From EA-27 sp964396265 (GTDB lineage: Archaea; Thermoplasmatota; Thermoplasmata; RBG-16-68-12; EA-27): DNA of 64,000 nucleotides. Location of the stretch: contig CAYNEM010000012.1 in NCBI GenBank assembly GCA_964396265.1, positions 15,844 through 79,843 on the forward strand. Reading direction: 5' to 3'. How positions within the stretch are numbered: position 1 is the first letter of the stretch; each line of letters begins with the position of its first letter. Below the pieces are notes generated by a model. The model saw only the letters and a list, made by a program, of their open reading frames with translations. It was not told the DNA's origin and did no database searches. Both the position numbers and the translations under genes were made by a program. This document shows positions 33,313-41,582 of the stretch, piece by piece.

Positions 33313-36300
33313 CCGCGGCGCGTCTACGCCATCGGCGAGCGGTCACCGCGACCACGAGGAGGACCGCGACCACGATGGGCACTCCGACCTCGCCGAATTC
33401 GGGAATCGGGAGGGTCGCTCGGGAATCGCCCGTCGTGTCCGCGTCGTCGTATTCGATGGTCACGGTCCCGCTCCCGGACGCGTAGGCGACGAGGACGCGG
33501 ACGACCTGCGAGCCGCCGAGGTTTTTCTGCGGGACGGAGTCGACGAAGCAACGGACATCATCCCCGAATGTGGTCTGATCGAGGCACTGCACCACCGTCT
33601 CGGCGACAGTGTTCGGGCCGAGGTTCCAGATCTGGATGGACACACTGTAAGCCGGGCTCGCGCTCGAGGAAAGGTCGAGGAGCGTCTCCCAAGTTCCCGT
33701 GGGAATCGTTTTCCCCTGCGTCTCGTCGAGGTACCAGCAAGCGGACTCGCCCGTGTTCAGGGTGATGGATTTCACCGGCCCCGTTCCTTTCGTCGAGGTC
33801 GCCCTCTTGTTGTGCGTGCACGCGACCTCGGTCCCGTGGTTCGTGTCCCGCAGGAAGAACACGCCGTTGCCGGAGACGTCGAGCGTGATCGGGGGACTCG
33901 GCGAGCTTCGCGTCCCTCCCCCGGTGGCCCCTCGGGTCACTACCCCATCGGCGCGGTCCGCAATCCCGGACCAGTCAGCAATGAGCACGGCGAACTGTGT
34001 CCCGTTGAACGACGTTGCCGCCAACGTGGCACCCACCTCGATCTGATCTTCCCCAACCCCCGTGTCCAGGGTGGTCTCCCGGACCCAGTTCGACCCGACC
34101 ATGCGATACACACTCGCATCCCAGACGCGGCCGTTGCGGCCCCGCACCTCGAAGAGGCGATCCGCGGAGATCCCTCCGACATCGTAGCCACCGGGGGTCG
34201 CGGCATCCGTATCCACATAGAACCGGACATAGTCCTGGCCCACGAGCGGGGGCGGGGGCCCGCCCGGAGCCGATTGGGTGCCGTTCCCTGGTCCGTCGGG
34301 ATCGGGTCTAGCGGGCTTCGCGGGAGTCAGTCCGCCCTCGAGCGCTTCCCCTCCGAACCGTGCGTAGAGGAACACCTGGTTTCCGGAGACGTTGCCGTCC
34401 CGACTCAGGATGTTCATCGCTCGGCGGCGCGGTGGGATCACGTCCGTGTCCGCCATCGGCGAGGGCCAATCCGCGAACAGGCCGTCGATCGCCTTGCCGG
34501 GTGGCGGCTGGCCGATATGCGCCCGAGCAATGGGTCCGACGATCGAATGGGGACGCACCGGCTGGAACTGAATCCCGGTCACGGTGGCGGTCACCAACGT
34601 GCCTTGCGGCAAACCCGTGGCGTCCACGTTGATCGTGCGGGTCTCGGAAGATCCTGCACCCACAAGAACGCCGGAGGGAAGGCCCATGAAGATCGCGTTG
34701 CCCTGCGTCGCGAGGGTGACCTGTTGTACCGTGAACGGGACGTTGCCAAGGGAACGGAAGGTCAGGGTTAGGAACGGCTGGACGCCGCCCGCCAGGGTCG
34801 TGGTCAGCGGGACCTGCTCCACGATGAGAGCGCCGGCCGACGCCCCGAAGGGCACGGACGTGTGGCTCGTCTCCCCCTGAAGATCGTCGAACGCGAAAAG
34901 CACGCGCAAGTCATTATTCGAGAAACTTTCCAAGGCTGCCCGGGGCACCGAGACTTCGACTTCTGAGCCCGACGCTGCCGCCGTGACTTCGGACGCGGCC
35001 ACGAACCCCTCCCAGTCGTCCCGCGTGCGCCCCGCCCCGTCAAACCTCAGGAGTCGGGCGTCCTCGACCCGGGCCGCGGAGCCGGAGACACGCACCACGT
35101 ATTCCGCGCCGACGAGGCCCAGGTCGTACCCCGTCACGTTGTTGCCGTCCAAGTCGAGGAATCCGTACATCGTGTCCCATCCTGCAGGGTCCGCGAAGAC
35201 GGGAGTCCCTGCGACACGCACACGGAGAAAAATCGTCGTGTCCGAAACCGAGATCGAGGTCCCCGCGATCTGCACGTTCGCGTTCGCCGACGTCGTGCCG
35301 CCCGCGTACTCCGGGACCCGTTCCCGTGACCAGTCCTCGAAGTTCCCGTCAATCTCGATTCCGGGGGAAGTCGCGAAGCCCATCAGGGCAAGCGCAATCG
35401 GAAAGAGCATGAGGAGGGCCGCACCGATTGCGATGTACCGCGCCTTGGAGCTGCCCCGCGGAAGATGATGCTCTGAGACCGCGCCCCCGTTGATGAGCCC
35501 CGTCCCGTTCACGAGACCGTTGACGCGACCCCGTCCGTTCACGAGACCGTTGACGCGACCTCGTCCGTTCACGAGACCGCTTCCGTTCACCAGACCCCGT
35601 CGCGCCTCGAGCCCAACCGGGCGGCGGGAGGGAACCCCGGCCCGATGTGGTCGCGACAGGGGGGTGGCCTGCGGGGAAGGAATTCTCGGCTCGGGTGCAG
35701 GCAAAAGATCGGGCAGAAACGGTGCCGTCGGGAATCTCTGGGTCCGCGTTGGGGAGGTCCCAGGGCGCGGGGCCGTCGGAATCGCCGACTGCGACCGGTG
35801 GAGATCCTCCACCGCCACCTTGATTAAGCGTGCCTCCGCGGGGGCGACGCCGGGGATCTTCGCGATGTCGATCACATCCACGAGTGCGATCTGCTTGGTA
35901 TCGAGGAAGAACACCGCGACCGCGTCCGCCGCCCGCTTGGAGACGCCGGGAATCTTGGAGAGGAAGGCGTGCGTCGTCCGCTTCTTGGCGATCACCGCCT
36001 GCGAGAAGTAGGGCTTCAGGGGCGGGGGGGTTGCCTTCTTCTCTGGCGCGATGGCACGCTCCAGCTCCGCGAGCAGAAGGTCCTCCTCGGGCGTTGGACC
36101 TCCTTCCTCTGGCTGGGTACGAAGCGTCCCAATCTTCAGCACAGCCATGTGCCCGCAGTGGGGACACACCTCCGATCCCACTGGCTGCCGCCCTCCGCAC
36201 TCGGGGCATTCGACGGTTTCCGTGCCTTCGCTCGGGCTCTCCATGGCCTCCCGCGCATCGACCTCCAACGACTCCAGCAACTCCAGACCATCGGGTTCGA

Positions 36301-37318
36301 AGGAGGTCACCGCCGCCCGCAGGATTTCTGCCGCCATGCCGAAACCTCTCGCGACCCCGAGGGAGCGCGCTTTCGCCTGGACGGCCTTCGCGTCTCCCGG
36401 CCGGAGTTCAAGGACCCTGTCGAACGAGGTCAGCGCCTCGGCCGCTCGCCCGGTCGCGAAGAGCAGCATGGCACGCCCATAGTGGACGGTCGGATCGCTC
36501 AGGTTCCCCAGAAGCTGGACGTCATAGAACGCGAGCAGGCTCTTCTCCTCATCCCCCGCTTCCTCGGTTCGCGCGTCGTCGCTTGGTTCCACCTCACCAA
36601 ACGCCACGCCGCAATCGTGGCACCTCGTCGCGAACACCGACGTGACCGTGCCGCACAGGGGACACTCGTACTCCTCGGAAACCACGGCCTCGTTCGCAGG
36701 TCCCTCCCCGATGCCGGGTGTGGTCTCGAGGGCATTCTTGATTCGAACCGCGGTCCGGAGGCCGACACCCGGGACCTTTGCGAGCCTCCCAACCTCGGCC
36801 CTGTGCAGCTTCCACGTGCGGTCGTACCCTGCCTTGCACAGGGCCTCCGCAAGTTGCCTCCCAACGTCCGGGATCCCTGCGATCTCGAGGAGTTCCCCGT
36901 CCTCGAAGTCGCCACGAACGCTCCGTTTCGGCCGTGCGGGTACGACGCTCTCGACGGCCAATGGCACCCCGCAGCTCGAGCAAGACTCTGAGCCCCCCCG
37001 GACGGGCGACCCGCACTCGGCGCAAGAGGGACCGACGGGCCTCTCGATGTCCTGATAGGGGAACCTCGCGTTGCATGCGCTGCACGCGAAGTGCGTGGGG
37101 TTCGTCGCGCCGCAGTCCTCGCACGCGAGATCGGATCCGACCTCCTCGAGTCCGTCGCAGACCGCGACCGTGTTGCACGACTCGCAGACGGAAATCGGGA
37201 GAAGCTCTCCGAAACACGTCGGGCATTCGGGGAGATCGGAAGTGCGGAGCAACTCACGCCGCCCCCTGGCCCTGCTCGGGGAGAACGCGGGCCGCCCCTG
37301 TTCGGAACGAGAATGCAT
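33206..37318 (-). CDS. Giant zinc-ribbon/HhH/LVNG-linker transmembrane protein
   Basis: Domain order in 1370 aa: zinc ribbons at 32-116 (CPTC, CESC, CEDC, CSAC, CAEC, CSSC); helix-hairpin-helix at 140-200 (GIPDVGRQLA, VPGVGLRTAVRIKNAL); a ribbon at 219-236; a TPR-like unit at 265-320; a ribbon at 371-388; a second HhH at 450-505 (IPGVSKRAADAV, IPGVAPAEARLI); Pro-rich linker; LVNG/RVNG repeats at 575-611; TM at 627-649; an outer region with two IDGxFxDW (DOMON-like) starts; and near the end a PEFG motif, a TM and RRWRRR. The HhH and ribbons suggest nucleic-acid or protein binding inside, joined to ligand-binding domains outside. A 38-residue tail follows the Arg cluster and overlaps the convergent gene by 107 bp. 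Confidence 0.82.
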   Translation of the reverse strand: MHSRSEQGRPAFSPSRARGRRELLRTSDLPECPTCFGELLPISVCESCNTVAVCDGLEEVGSDLACEDCGATNPTHFACSACNARFPYQDIERPVGPSCAECGSPVRGGSESCSSCGVPLAVESVVPARPKRSVRGDFEDGELLEIAGIPDVGRQLAEALCKAGYDRTWKLHRAEVGRLAKVPGVGLRTAVRIKNALETTPGIGEGPANEAVVSEEYECPLCGTVTSVFATRCHDCGVAFGEVEPSDDARTEEAGDEEKSLLAFYDVQLLGNLSDPTVHYGRAMLLFATGRAAEALTSFDRVLELRPGDAKAVQAKARSLGVARGFGMAAEILRAAVTSFEPDGLELLESLEVDAREAMESPSEGTETVECPECGGRQPVGSEVCPHCGHMAVLKIGTLRTQPEEGGPTPEEDLLLAELERAIAPEKKATPPPLKPYFSQAVIAKKRTTHAFLSKIPGVSKRAADAVAVFFLDTKQIALVDVIDIAKIPGVAPAEARLIKVAVEDLHRSQSAIPTAPRPGTSPTRTQRFPTAPFLPDLLPAPEPRIPSPQATPLSRPHRAGVPSRRPVGLEARRGLVNGSGLVNGRGRVNGLVNGRGRVNGLVNGTGLINGGAVSEHHLPRGSSKARYIAIGAALLMLFPIALALMGFATSPGIEIDGNFEDWSRERVPEYAGGTTSANANVQIAGTSISVSDTTIFLRVRVAGTPVFADPAGWDTMYGFLDLDGNNVTGYDLGLVGAEYVVRVSGSAARVEDARLLRFDGAGRTRDDWEGFVAASEVTAAASGSEVEVSVPRAALESFSNNDLRVLFAFDDLQGETSHTSVPFGASAGALIVEQVPLTTTLAGGVQPFLTLTFRSLGNVPFTVQQVTLATQGNAIFMGLPSGVLVGAGSSETRTINVDATGLPQGTLVTATVTGIQFQPVRPHSIVGPIARAHIGQPPPGKAIDGLFADWPSPMADTDVIPPRRRAMNILSRDGNVSGNQVFLYARFGGEALEGGLTPAKPARPDPDGPGNGTQSAPGGPPPPLVGQDYVRFYVDTDAATPGGYDVGGISADRLFEVRGRNGRVWDASVYRMVGSNWVRETTLDTGVGEDQIEVGATLAATSFNGTQFAVLIADWSGIADRADGVVTRGATGGGTRSSPSPPITLDVSGNGVFFLRDTNHGTEVACTHNKRATSTKGTGPVKSITLNTGESACWYLDETQGKTIPTGTWETLLDLSSSASPAYSVSIQIWNLGPNTVAETVVQCLDQTTFGDDVRCFVDSVPQKNLGGSQVVRVLVAYASGSGTVTIEYDDADTTGDSRATLPIPEFGEVGVPIVVAVLLVVAVTARRWRRRAAASSLGLAADPVALFPRPLRTGTGTSASSAAPSLPP
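35483..35599 (-). repeat. LVNG-encoding tandem repeats
   Basis: Two 30-bp units beginning GTTCACGAGACCGTTGACG (35507-35536 and 35537-35566) differ at one base, with partial units on both sides. They encode the repeated LVNG/RVNG linker just before the TM of the giant protein. Copy number may vary between strains. Confidence 0.8.
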
Positions 37319-37563
37319 TCTCCCTGTTGCGGGAACCCGCGGCCATCCGGGCAGCAGACGGTCGGTCTATGCTCTTAATTGGATTGTCTCGAAAACGAGA
37401 ACGCGAAATGACCCAAGGTGGAGGGAACGTTCGCCCCGTGCGGAGGTCCTATTTCCGGACTTCGACGCGAAGACGGCCAACCGTCTCGTCGGGTTCCCAA
37501 ATGCGGACCGAGCGCGTCCTCGCGGCGCAGGCCGGGCGTCCCCGCGGGCCCGAGCCGCGGCCT
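37319..37563. other. Intergenic region without recognised gene
   Basis: 245 bp containing a TTAATTGG element near 37375. No ORF with convincing codon use was seen. Confidence 0.4.
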
Positions 37564-38076
37564 TCAAGCCTTCTTGCATAACACGAAGGCGAGCTCGAGC
37601 TTCTTTCGGAGGACGGGCAGCTCGCGGTGGAGATAGTGCCACACGTGCCACCTCGGGAAGCCGTTGTGAGAGTACAGATACGAGACGCTGACGGCCTCGT
37701 ACCAGGCCGCATCCCGCTCGAGGGAGGACGTCTGCGTGGCCCGGTCTCGGAAGCCCACGGGCCCGCCGGCTCCGATCATGTGCGGGATGCTGCGCTCGTC
37801 GAAGTAGCGGACATGGAACGGATCCGTATTGAGGCCGTAGGGGACGCGCCCGTGTAGTGTACCTCCGACCGCGAGGACACGATGAATCTCCTGCCAGGTC
37901 GCGGCAAAGTCGACCACGTGCTCGAGGACATGGGAGGCGTAGACGTGCTCCGCGCTGCCGTCGGGGAACGGGAGGTCGTCAAGGTCCGCGACGACATCCA
38001 CGCCCGGACCGGGGAAGCGGTCCACATTCGTCCACCCCTCGCGGATGTCGCGGCCGCAGCCCAGGTTGAGCTTCAT
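37564..38076 (-). CDS. SAM-dependent methyltransferase (small, surface-sugar type)
   Basis: The N-terminus MKLNLGCGRDIREGWTNVD, followed by VADLDDLPFPDGSAEHVYASHVLEHV and RVLAVGGTLHGRVPY, matches the short Methyltransf_11-type enzymes found with glycan or lipid biosynthesis genes. No such genes are adjacent. ATG 38076 is preferred because the motif begins there and GGTGA precedes it; a GTG at 38091 would add five residues. Confidence 0.82.
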   Translation of the reverse strand: MKLNLGCGRDIREGWTNVDRFPGPGVDVVADLDDLPFPDGSAEHVYASHVLEHVVDFAATWQEIHRVLAVGGTLHGRVPYGLNTDPFHVRYFDERSIPHMIGAGGPVGFRDRATQTSSLERDAAWYEAVSVSYLYSHNGFPRWHVWHYLHRELPVLRKKLELAFVLCKKA

Positions 38077-38166
38077 CTTGACTTCACCCACAAGTGGGCC
38101 AGATCATCAGTGCCCCAGATGCAGGCATGGCAACTGGCGAACGGAGCGGCATGGGGACGCGCGGCC

Positions 38167-38364
38167 TTAAGCGCTTCGCCGCGCGAGGGTTGGTTCCGCG
38201 ATCTTGTGGAGGACGAGGTCCTCGACGTCGTCGCTGAGGACGAGGACGTTCCTGTTGAGATCGGGGAACGGCCCGGCAATCCCGCCATAAAGTCCGCCGC
38301 CAATCCCAACGCACAGGCATCCCTCCACAAGGGGCCGTTCTTGATTTTCCCTCGAATGGCCCAT
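38167..38364 (-). CDS. Possible 65-aa protein
   Basis: An ATG at 38364 opens a frame ending in CVGIGGGLYGGIAGPFPD and VLVLSDDVEDLVLHKIAE, which has protein-like composition and GC-rich third positions. No family is known to me. If not real, 38077-38512 is an uncoded stretch of over 400 bp. Confidence 0.35.
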   Translation of the reverse strand: MGHSRENQERPLVEGCLCVGIGGGLYGGIAGPFPDLNRNVLVLSDDVEDLVLHKIAEPTLARRSA

Positions 38365-38512
38365 CTTTTTCTCGTCGTGACACGAAACGTCAAATCCGTT
38401 CCCTGCTTGGCACCCCTGAGCCCGAAGTGAATGCCAAGACGGGGTGGGGCAGCGAGGGCCGAGCAGCGAGCGTGCGACTTCGTGGGCGCAGCCACCAACG
38501 CGCCGAGAAGTG

Positions 38513-38884
38513 CTAGACTTGGAACACATCCCGTTCTTCGGCCGGGCGGCGCTGCGGCGCGCCGTTCACGCTTGACAGGGCTGCCAAGAGCTCATCCAGG
38601 CGCCCGTCCGTGAAGGCCTTGCGAGCGGCCTCGACCGTGCCAGGGTCCCCGAAGTAGAACCCTTTCCGCTTCGTGGGGTTGCCCGCGTCGTCCGTGGGGT
38701 TGAACATGAGCATCACGCGAAGCTCCTTATCGGGCATGTGCACCATGAAGATCCCAGGGATCGAGGTCGGGATCTTCTCCCAGTCCTCCGCGCGCTCCAT
38801 CCTCGTCCGTATGTCCTCGGCGAGCTTCGTCACCTTGTCGACCATGTTCTGACCAACCGAGAGGATAACATGGCTCGCGGACAT
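38513..38884 (-). CDS. Conserved-looking 123-aa protein
   Basis: A soluble helical N-terminus (MVDKVTKLAEDIRTRMERAED) followed by strands (SIPGIFMVHMPDKELRVMLMF) and RKGFYFGDPGTVEAARKAF. Codon use supports a real gene. No family assigned and no obvious partner. Confidence 0.65.
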   Translation of the reverse strand: MSASHVILSVGQNMVDKVTKLAEDIRTRMERAEDWEKIPTSIPGIFMVHMPDKELRVMLMFNPTDDAGNPTKRKGFYFGDPGTVEAARKAFTDGRLDELLAALSSVNGAPQRRPAEERDVFQV

Positions 38885-39001
38885 GAACTTTACTGGGAGG
38901 GAAGCGAAGTGCCCCGACTCGTCCTCAATCGGCCCGATTCACGCGGGAGGACGTACCTCTCGCCCCCCTGAGGGCGAGTTCGCATCACGGTGCGTGCGCG
39001 C

Positions 39002-39559
39002 TCAGATACGGCCGTCGACAATCCGGGCGAGGGACACGAGCCCGGGTTTCGAGAACGTGCCGCCCGACCAGTTCTCGAACTGCATCGAAACGACCACCGT
39101 GCCCTTGCGGAACGCGAGGGTGTTGGGAAAGTCCGTGAAGAAGCTCTCGGATCCGAAGGCGGGGTTCGCGGGCTGTTCGTAGGCACCCTCCCCGCGGTAT
39201 TCGTCTTCAAGGGACATGTAGAACCTGTGGGCGTTCGCCTCCGAGTCGTAAACGCGGACCTCCGAGTAAACTTGTGTTCCGGAGACTCCTGGGGGGCCGT
39301 TCCGGAAGTAACGAAAAGTCGAATCCATCAGCCCCCCGAAACCTGCGGGCGCGACGGAATCCGGTGCAGGGGCCGACCACCCGGGCATGTCGCCGGTCTG
39401 GAGATTGATGGCCGATGCGGACCGAGGGGAAAACGCCAAGATTGCTCCCACAAGGACGAGGCTCCCTGTCGCCGCGAGAACAATGACGGCAAGAAGTTTC
39501 GGCCCGACCACAGCCTTCACCAGGCCTCGAACATCGGTCCTTGCCAAAAGGGTTTCCAC
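39002..39559 (-). CDS. Secreted or anchored protein of unknown function
   Basis: One N-terminal hydrophobic helix (LLAVIVLAATGSLVLVGAILAF) and an outer domain with MPGWSAPAPDSV, YSEVRVYDSEANAHRFY and VVSMQFENWSGG. No cysteine lipobox and no known domain. It is a possible adhesin or small-ligand protein; only topology is supported. Confidence 0.65.
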   Translation of the reverse strand: METLLARTDVRGLVKAVVGPKLLAVIVLAATGSLVLVGAILAFSPRSASAINLQTGDMPGWSAPAPDSVAPAGFGGLMDSTFRYFRNGPPGVSGTQVYSEVRVYDSEANAHRFYMSLEDEYRGEGAYEQPANPAFGSESFFTDFPNTLAFRKGTVVVSMQFENWSGGTFSKPGLVSLARIVDGRI

Positions 39560-39608
39560 ACCGCGTATCCTACAGGTGATCGGTTCCAGCCCGGCCGACG
39601 CGGGGCGC

Positions 39609-39878
39609 CTACCCGACCACGATCTCCACGGGCGTCCCGAGGCCCTGGCCCGGGAAGCCTTTCTTCCAGCGCACCCTCACCGCGCCCCCCCGGCCATGGC
39701 TGGCCACGACCTGCCCCAACATGCGAGGGAAGCCCTCCAGGGTCCACAGGACCTTCGCCCCCACGAGCGTCGCCGGGTCCGTGCCCTCTCCGATCGCCAC
39801 GATCGTATAATGCGTGTGCCGCACCCGTTTCGCGCCGCGGTAGGAAGTGGTGATGCCCCGAATCGCGCTTTTCGCCAT
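39609..39878 (-). CDS. rpl35ae: Ribosomal protein eL33 (L35Ae)
   Basis: An 89-aa protein with the eL33 core: an N-terminal strand, the HTHYTIVAIGEG segment, VGAKVLWTLEGFPRMLGQVVASHGRGGAVRV-type barrel (central ASHGRGGAVRVRWKKGFPG) and the final PVEIVVG. It binds near the tRNA exit region of the large subunit. ATG 39878 is used because GGAGGG precedes it and CGCTATAACGG lies about 28 bp upstream. The gene is more divergent than most eL33 copies. Confidence 0.85.
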   Translation of the reverse strand: MAKSAIRGITTSYRGAKRVRHTHYTIVAIGEGTDPATLVGAKVLWTLEGFPRMLGQVVASHGRGGAVRVRWKKGFPGQGLGTPVEIVVG

Positions 39879-40208
39879 AGCCCTCCGGTCCAGCACGATG
39901 TCCGTTATAGCGCTTGCGGGCCCGGGCGCGGCCCACGACGCTCAAAGGGACTCAAGATCCTCGCCTGCGGGGGGTTCCAAGGTTCGCATCCTGCCCCAGG
40001 CATCCATTTGCCAGTAAGTCGAGACGGCAGGCTTTACGCGCAAACGCACGCGTGAATCCTGGCCCACGCATGCCCCTACGAGTGAACGCCCCGACCGCAG
40101 GGTGGGTCGCGCGGCCATCCTTCATCGCGGCAAGCTGCTTTGGCGAGCGCCTAAGAAAAGGCTGAAGAGGGAACCCAGGATTACCAAACCAGTCACGAGG
40201 TCTCTTCG
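39879..40208. other. 330-bp region without a recognised gene
   Basis: It holds the eL33 promoter (CGCTATAACG near 39903-39912) and a GATTACC element about 25 bp before the ATG at 40209. Short frames inside look like chance. No RNA gene was recognised. Confidence 0.4.
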
Positions 40209-40562
40209 ATGGCTTCAATCGACATTCCGCTCGCCTGTGCCTTGACCGGACCGGAGAAGACGGGCCGACTGCACGAGCTGGCCCGGATGCTGTCGCAACG
40301 CGTCGGGGACGTGCGGGAGCTGGAGAATGGGTACGAGGTCACGGTCCCGGGCACGGACACGTGGCTCGCGGCCATCACGGAATTCATCGCACGGGAGCGC
40401 GAGTGCTGCCCGTTCCTTGCCTTTGCGCTGGTCTTCGAACACCAGCGCGGGCCCCTTACCCTGCGAATAGAGGGACCCTTGGGGGTCAAGGAGTTCCTTC
40501 GTGGCGAAGCCGCCGCGTTTGGACTTGGCGGTCTCTCTGATGTCCAAGAGTGGAGGAAGTAG
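40209..40562 (+). CDS. Small protein with conserved ERECCPF motif
   Basis: The 117-aa protein contains ARERECCPFLAFALVFEHQRGPLTLRI and a final GxKEFL. This ECCPF pattern is known from short bacterial and archaeal proteins often found beside mercury or arsenic genes, with the paired cysteines as a possible metal site. No metal-resistance gene is adjacent. Its end overlaps the next gene by 13 bp. Confidence 0.7.
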   Translation: MASIDIPLACALTGPEKTGRLHELARMLSQRVGDVRELENGYEVTVPGTDTWLAAITEFIARERECCPFLAFALVFEHQRGPLTLRIEGPLGVKEFLRGEAAAFGLGGLSDVQEWRK

Positions 40563-40894
40563 CGATCCCGACCGTCCGTGTCCGCGTGCATTACGCGAGC
40601 GACCGGGATCTGGAGGCGTGGTCCCGGAGGATGTTCTACGACGTGGACCCGAACGCCCGCCGCCGGGTGGTGGCCGAGTTCGCATTGGAAGTGAAGCCAA
40701 AGGTCCGGGGCGTGCCGGAGTCGCTCACCCCGCACGAGGTCGCGAAGTACGTCTTCGTGGGCTTCAGCGGCGTGGGCCCTCCCCTGGCGGCCTTCCGCAA
40801 GGCCGGCGCTCGGCTCATGAGCGTCGGCGACGTCGTCGAGGTGGACGGTGTCAAGTTCTTGCGGACGCTCACGGGGTTCGAGAGAGTCCCTTGA
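40550..40894 (+). CDS. 114-aa protein with YodL-like C-terminus
   Basis: It overlaps the previous gene by 13 bp. The C-terminal AGARLMSVGDVVEVDGVKFLRTLTGF resembles the YodL/LPD-type block xxMSVGDVVEVDGxxY. The N-terminal half is unassigned. Co-translation with the ECCPF protein is likely. Confidence 0.6.
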   Translation: MEEVAIPTVRVRVHYASDRDLEAWSRRMFYDVDPNARRRVVAEFALEVKPKVRGVPESLTPHEVAKYVFVGFSGVGPPLAAFRKAGARLMSVGDVVEVDGVKFLRTLTGFERVP

Positions 40895-40977
40895 TCCTGC
40901 GGAGATCCTGATCACGAGAGGCGCGGCCTCGGCTTTTTCCTCCCGCTTCTACGTTACCTTTCCCGTCCAAGCGGATG

Positions 40978-41193
40978 TCACTTGGCCTTGGCCGGGACAC
41001 TTTGGAAGGGAGTCCAGAAGTGAGAGTGGAAACAAGGGGAACAGTACGCCTTCTCCGCCAGGCTGAACCACATTCCCAGCTTCTTCCCGCAGATTTCGCA
41101 GTTGGTGGGATCTTTCGCTGGCGCTGCGGACGTCCCGAGGCCTTCTTTGGTCTTGTCGGCCTCTGACCTTGTACCGGACCGTTTTGCTGGCAT
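40978..41193 (-). CDS. Small single zinc-ribbon protein
   Basis: The 71-aa chain has a basic start (MPAKRSGTRSEADKTKEG) and one CEIC ... CSPC zinc site with LIM-like spacing (CEICGKKLGMWF, KAYCSPCFHSHFW). The ATG at 41193 is about 32 bp from GGTTATTAAGC on the minus strand. Confidence 0.65.
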   Translation of the reverse strand: MPAKRSGTRSEADKTKEGLGTSAAPAKDPTNCEICGKKLGMWFSLAEKAYCSPCFHSHFWTPFQSVPAKAK

Positions 41194-41300
41194 AACGGTC
41201 TCCTCGTACCTAACGGAGCTTAATAACCTTGCTCCAAGCCGTAGCAGGTCCCTCTCGACGCACCTCTCGACGAGAACCTCATCGGGCGGAGGCAACAGAG

Positions 41301-41582
41301 TCAGCCGCCGCTTGCTCGCCTGCCTCTCATTCTCTCCTTGAACTCGTCCTTTGATACCCCTTGGAAGGACCCGAGCCTGCTGTAAGGCTCGCGGACATGC
41401 GCTCCGCTGATGTCCTCTACCGAGACGCGATCCATGAGCAGGTTGAGCACCGCATCGTACGTCTTGTCTCCCCACTTGTAGTCTCGAGGCGTCGCTTCGT
41501 CGATGACCGAACCGGTGTCGTCGTAATGGAGATACTGAGACAATTGCCGTCCTGGGGAAAGGCCTTTCGGTTTGGCGGTCAC
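41301..41582 (-). CDS. 93-aa protein coupled to the FMN oxidase
   Basis: A GTG at 41582 overlaps the upstream gene's TGA as GTGA, a standard coupling. The product (AKPKGLSPGRQLSQYLHYDD, DKTYDAVLNLLMDRVSVED, KDEFKERMRGRRASG) is soluble with good codon use. No family is recognised. Its position suggests a role linked to the FMN-dependent dehydrogenase. Confidence 0.65.
   Translation of the reverse strand: MTAKPKGLSPGRQLSQYLHYDDTGSVIDEATPRDYKWGDKTYDAVLNLLMDRVSVEDISGAHVREPYSRLGSFQGVSKDEFKERMRGRRASGG

Noticed and set aside
35483..35599. CRISPR-like short repeats
   Set aside because: The units are directly adjacent without spacers and encode the LVNG protein linker.
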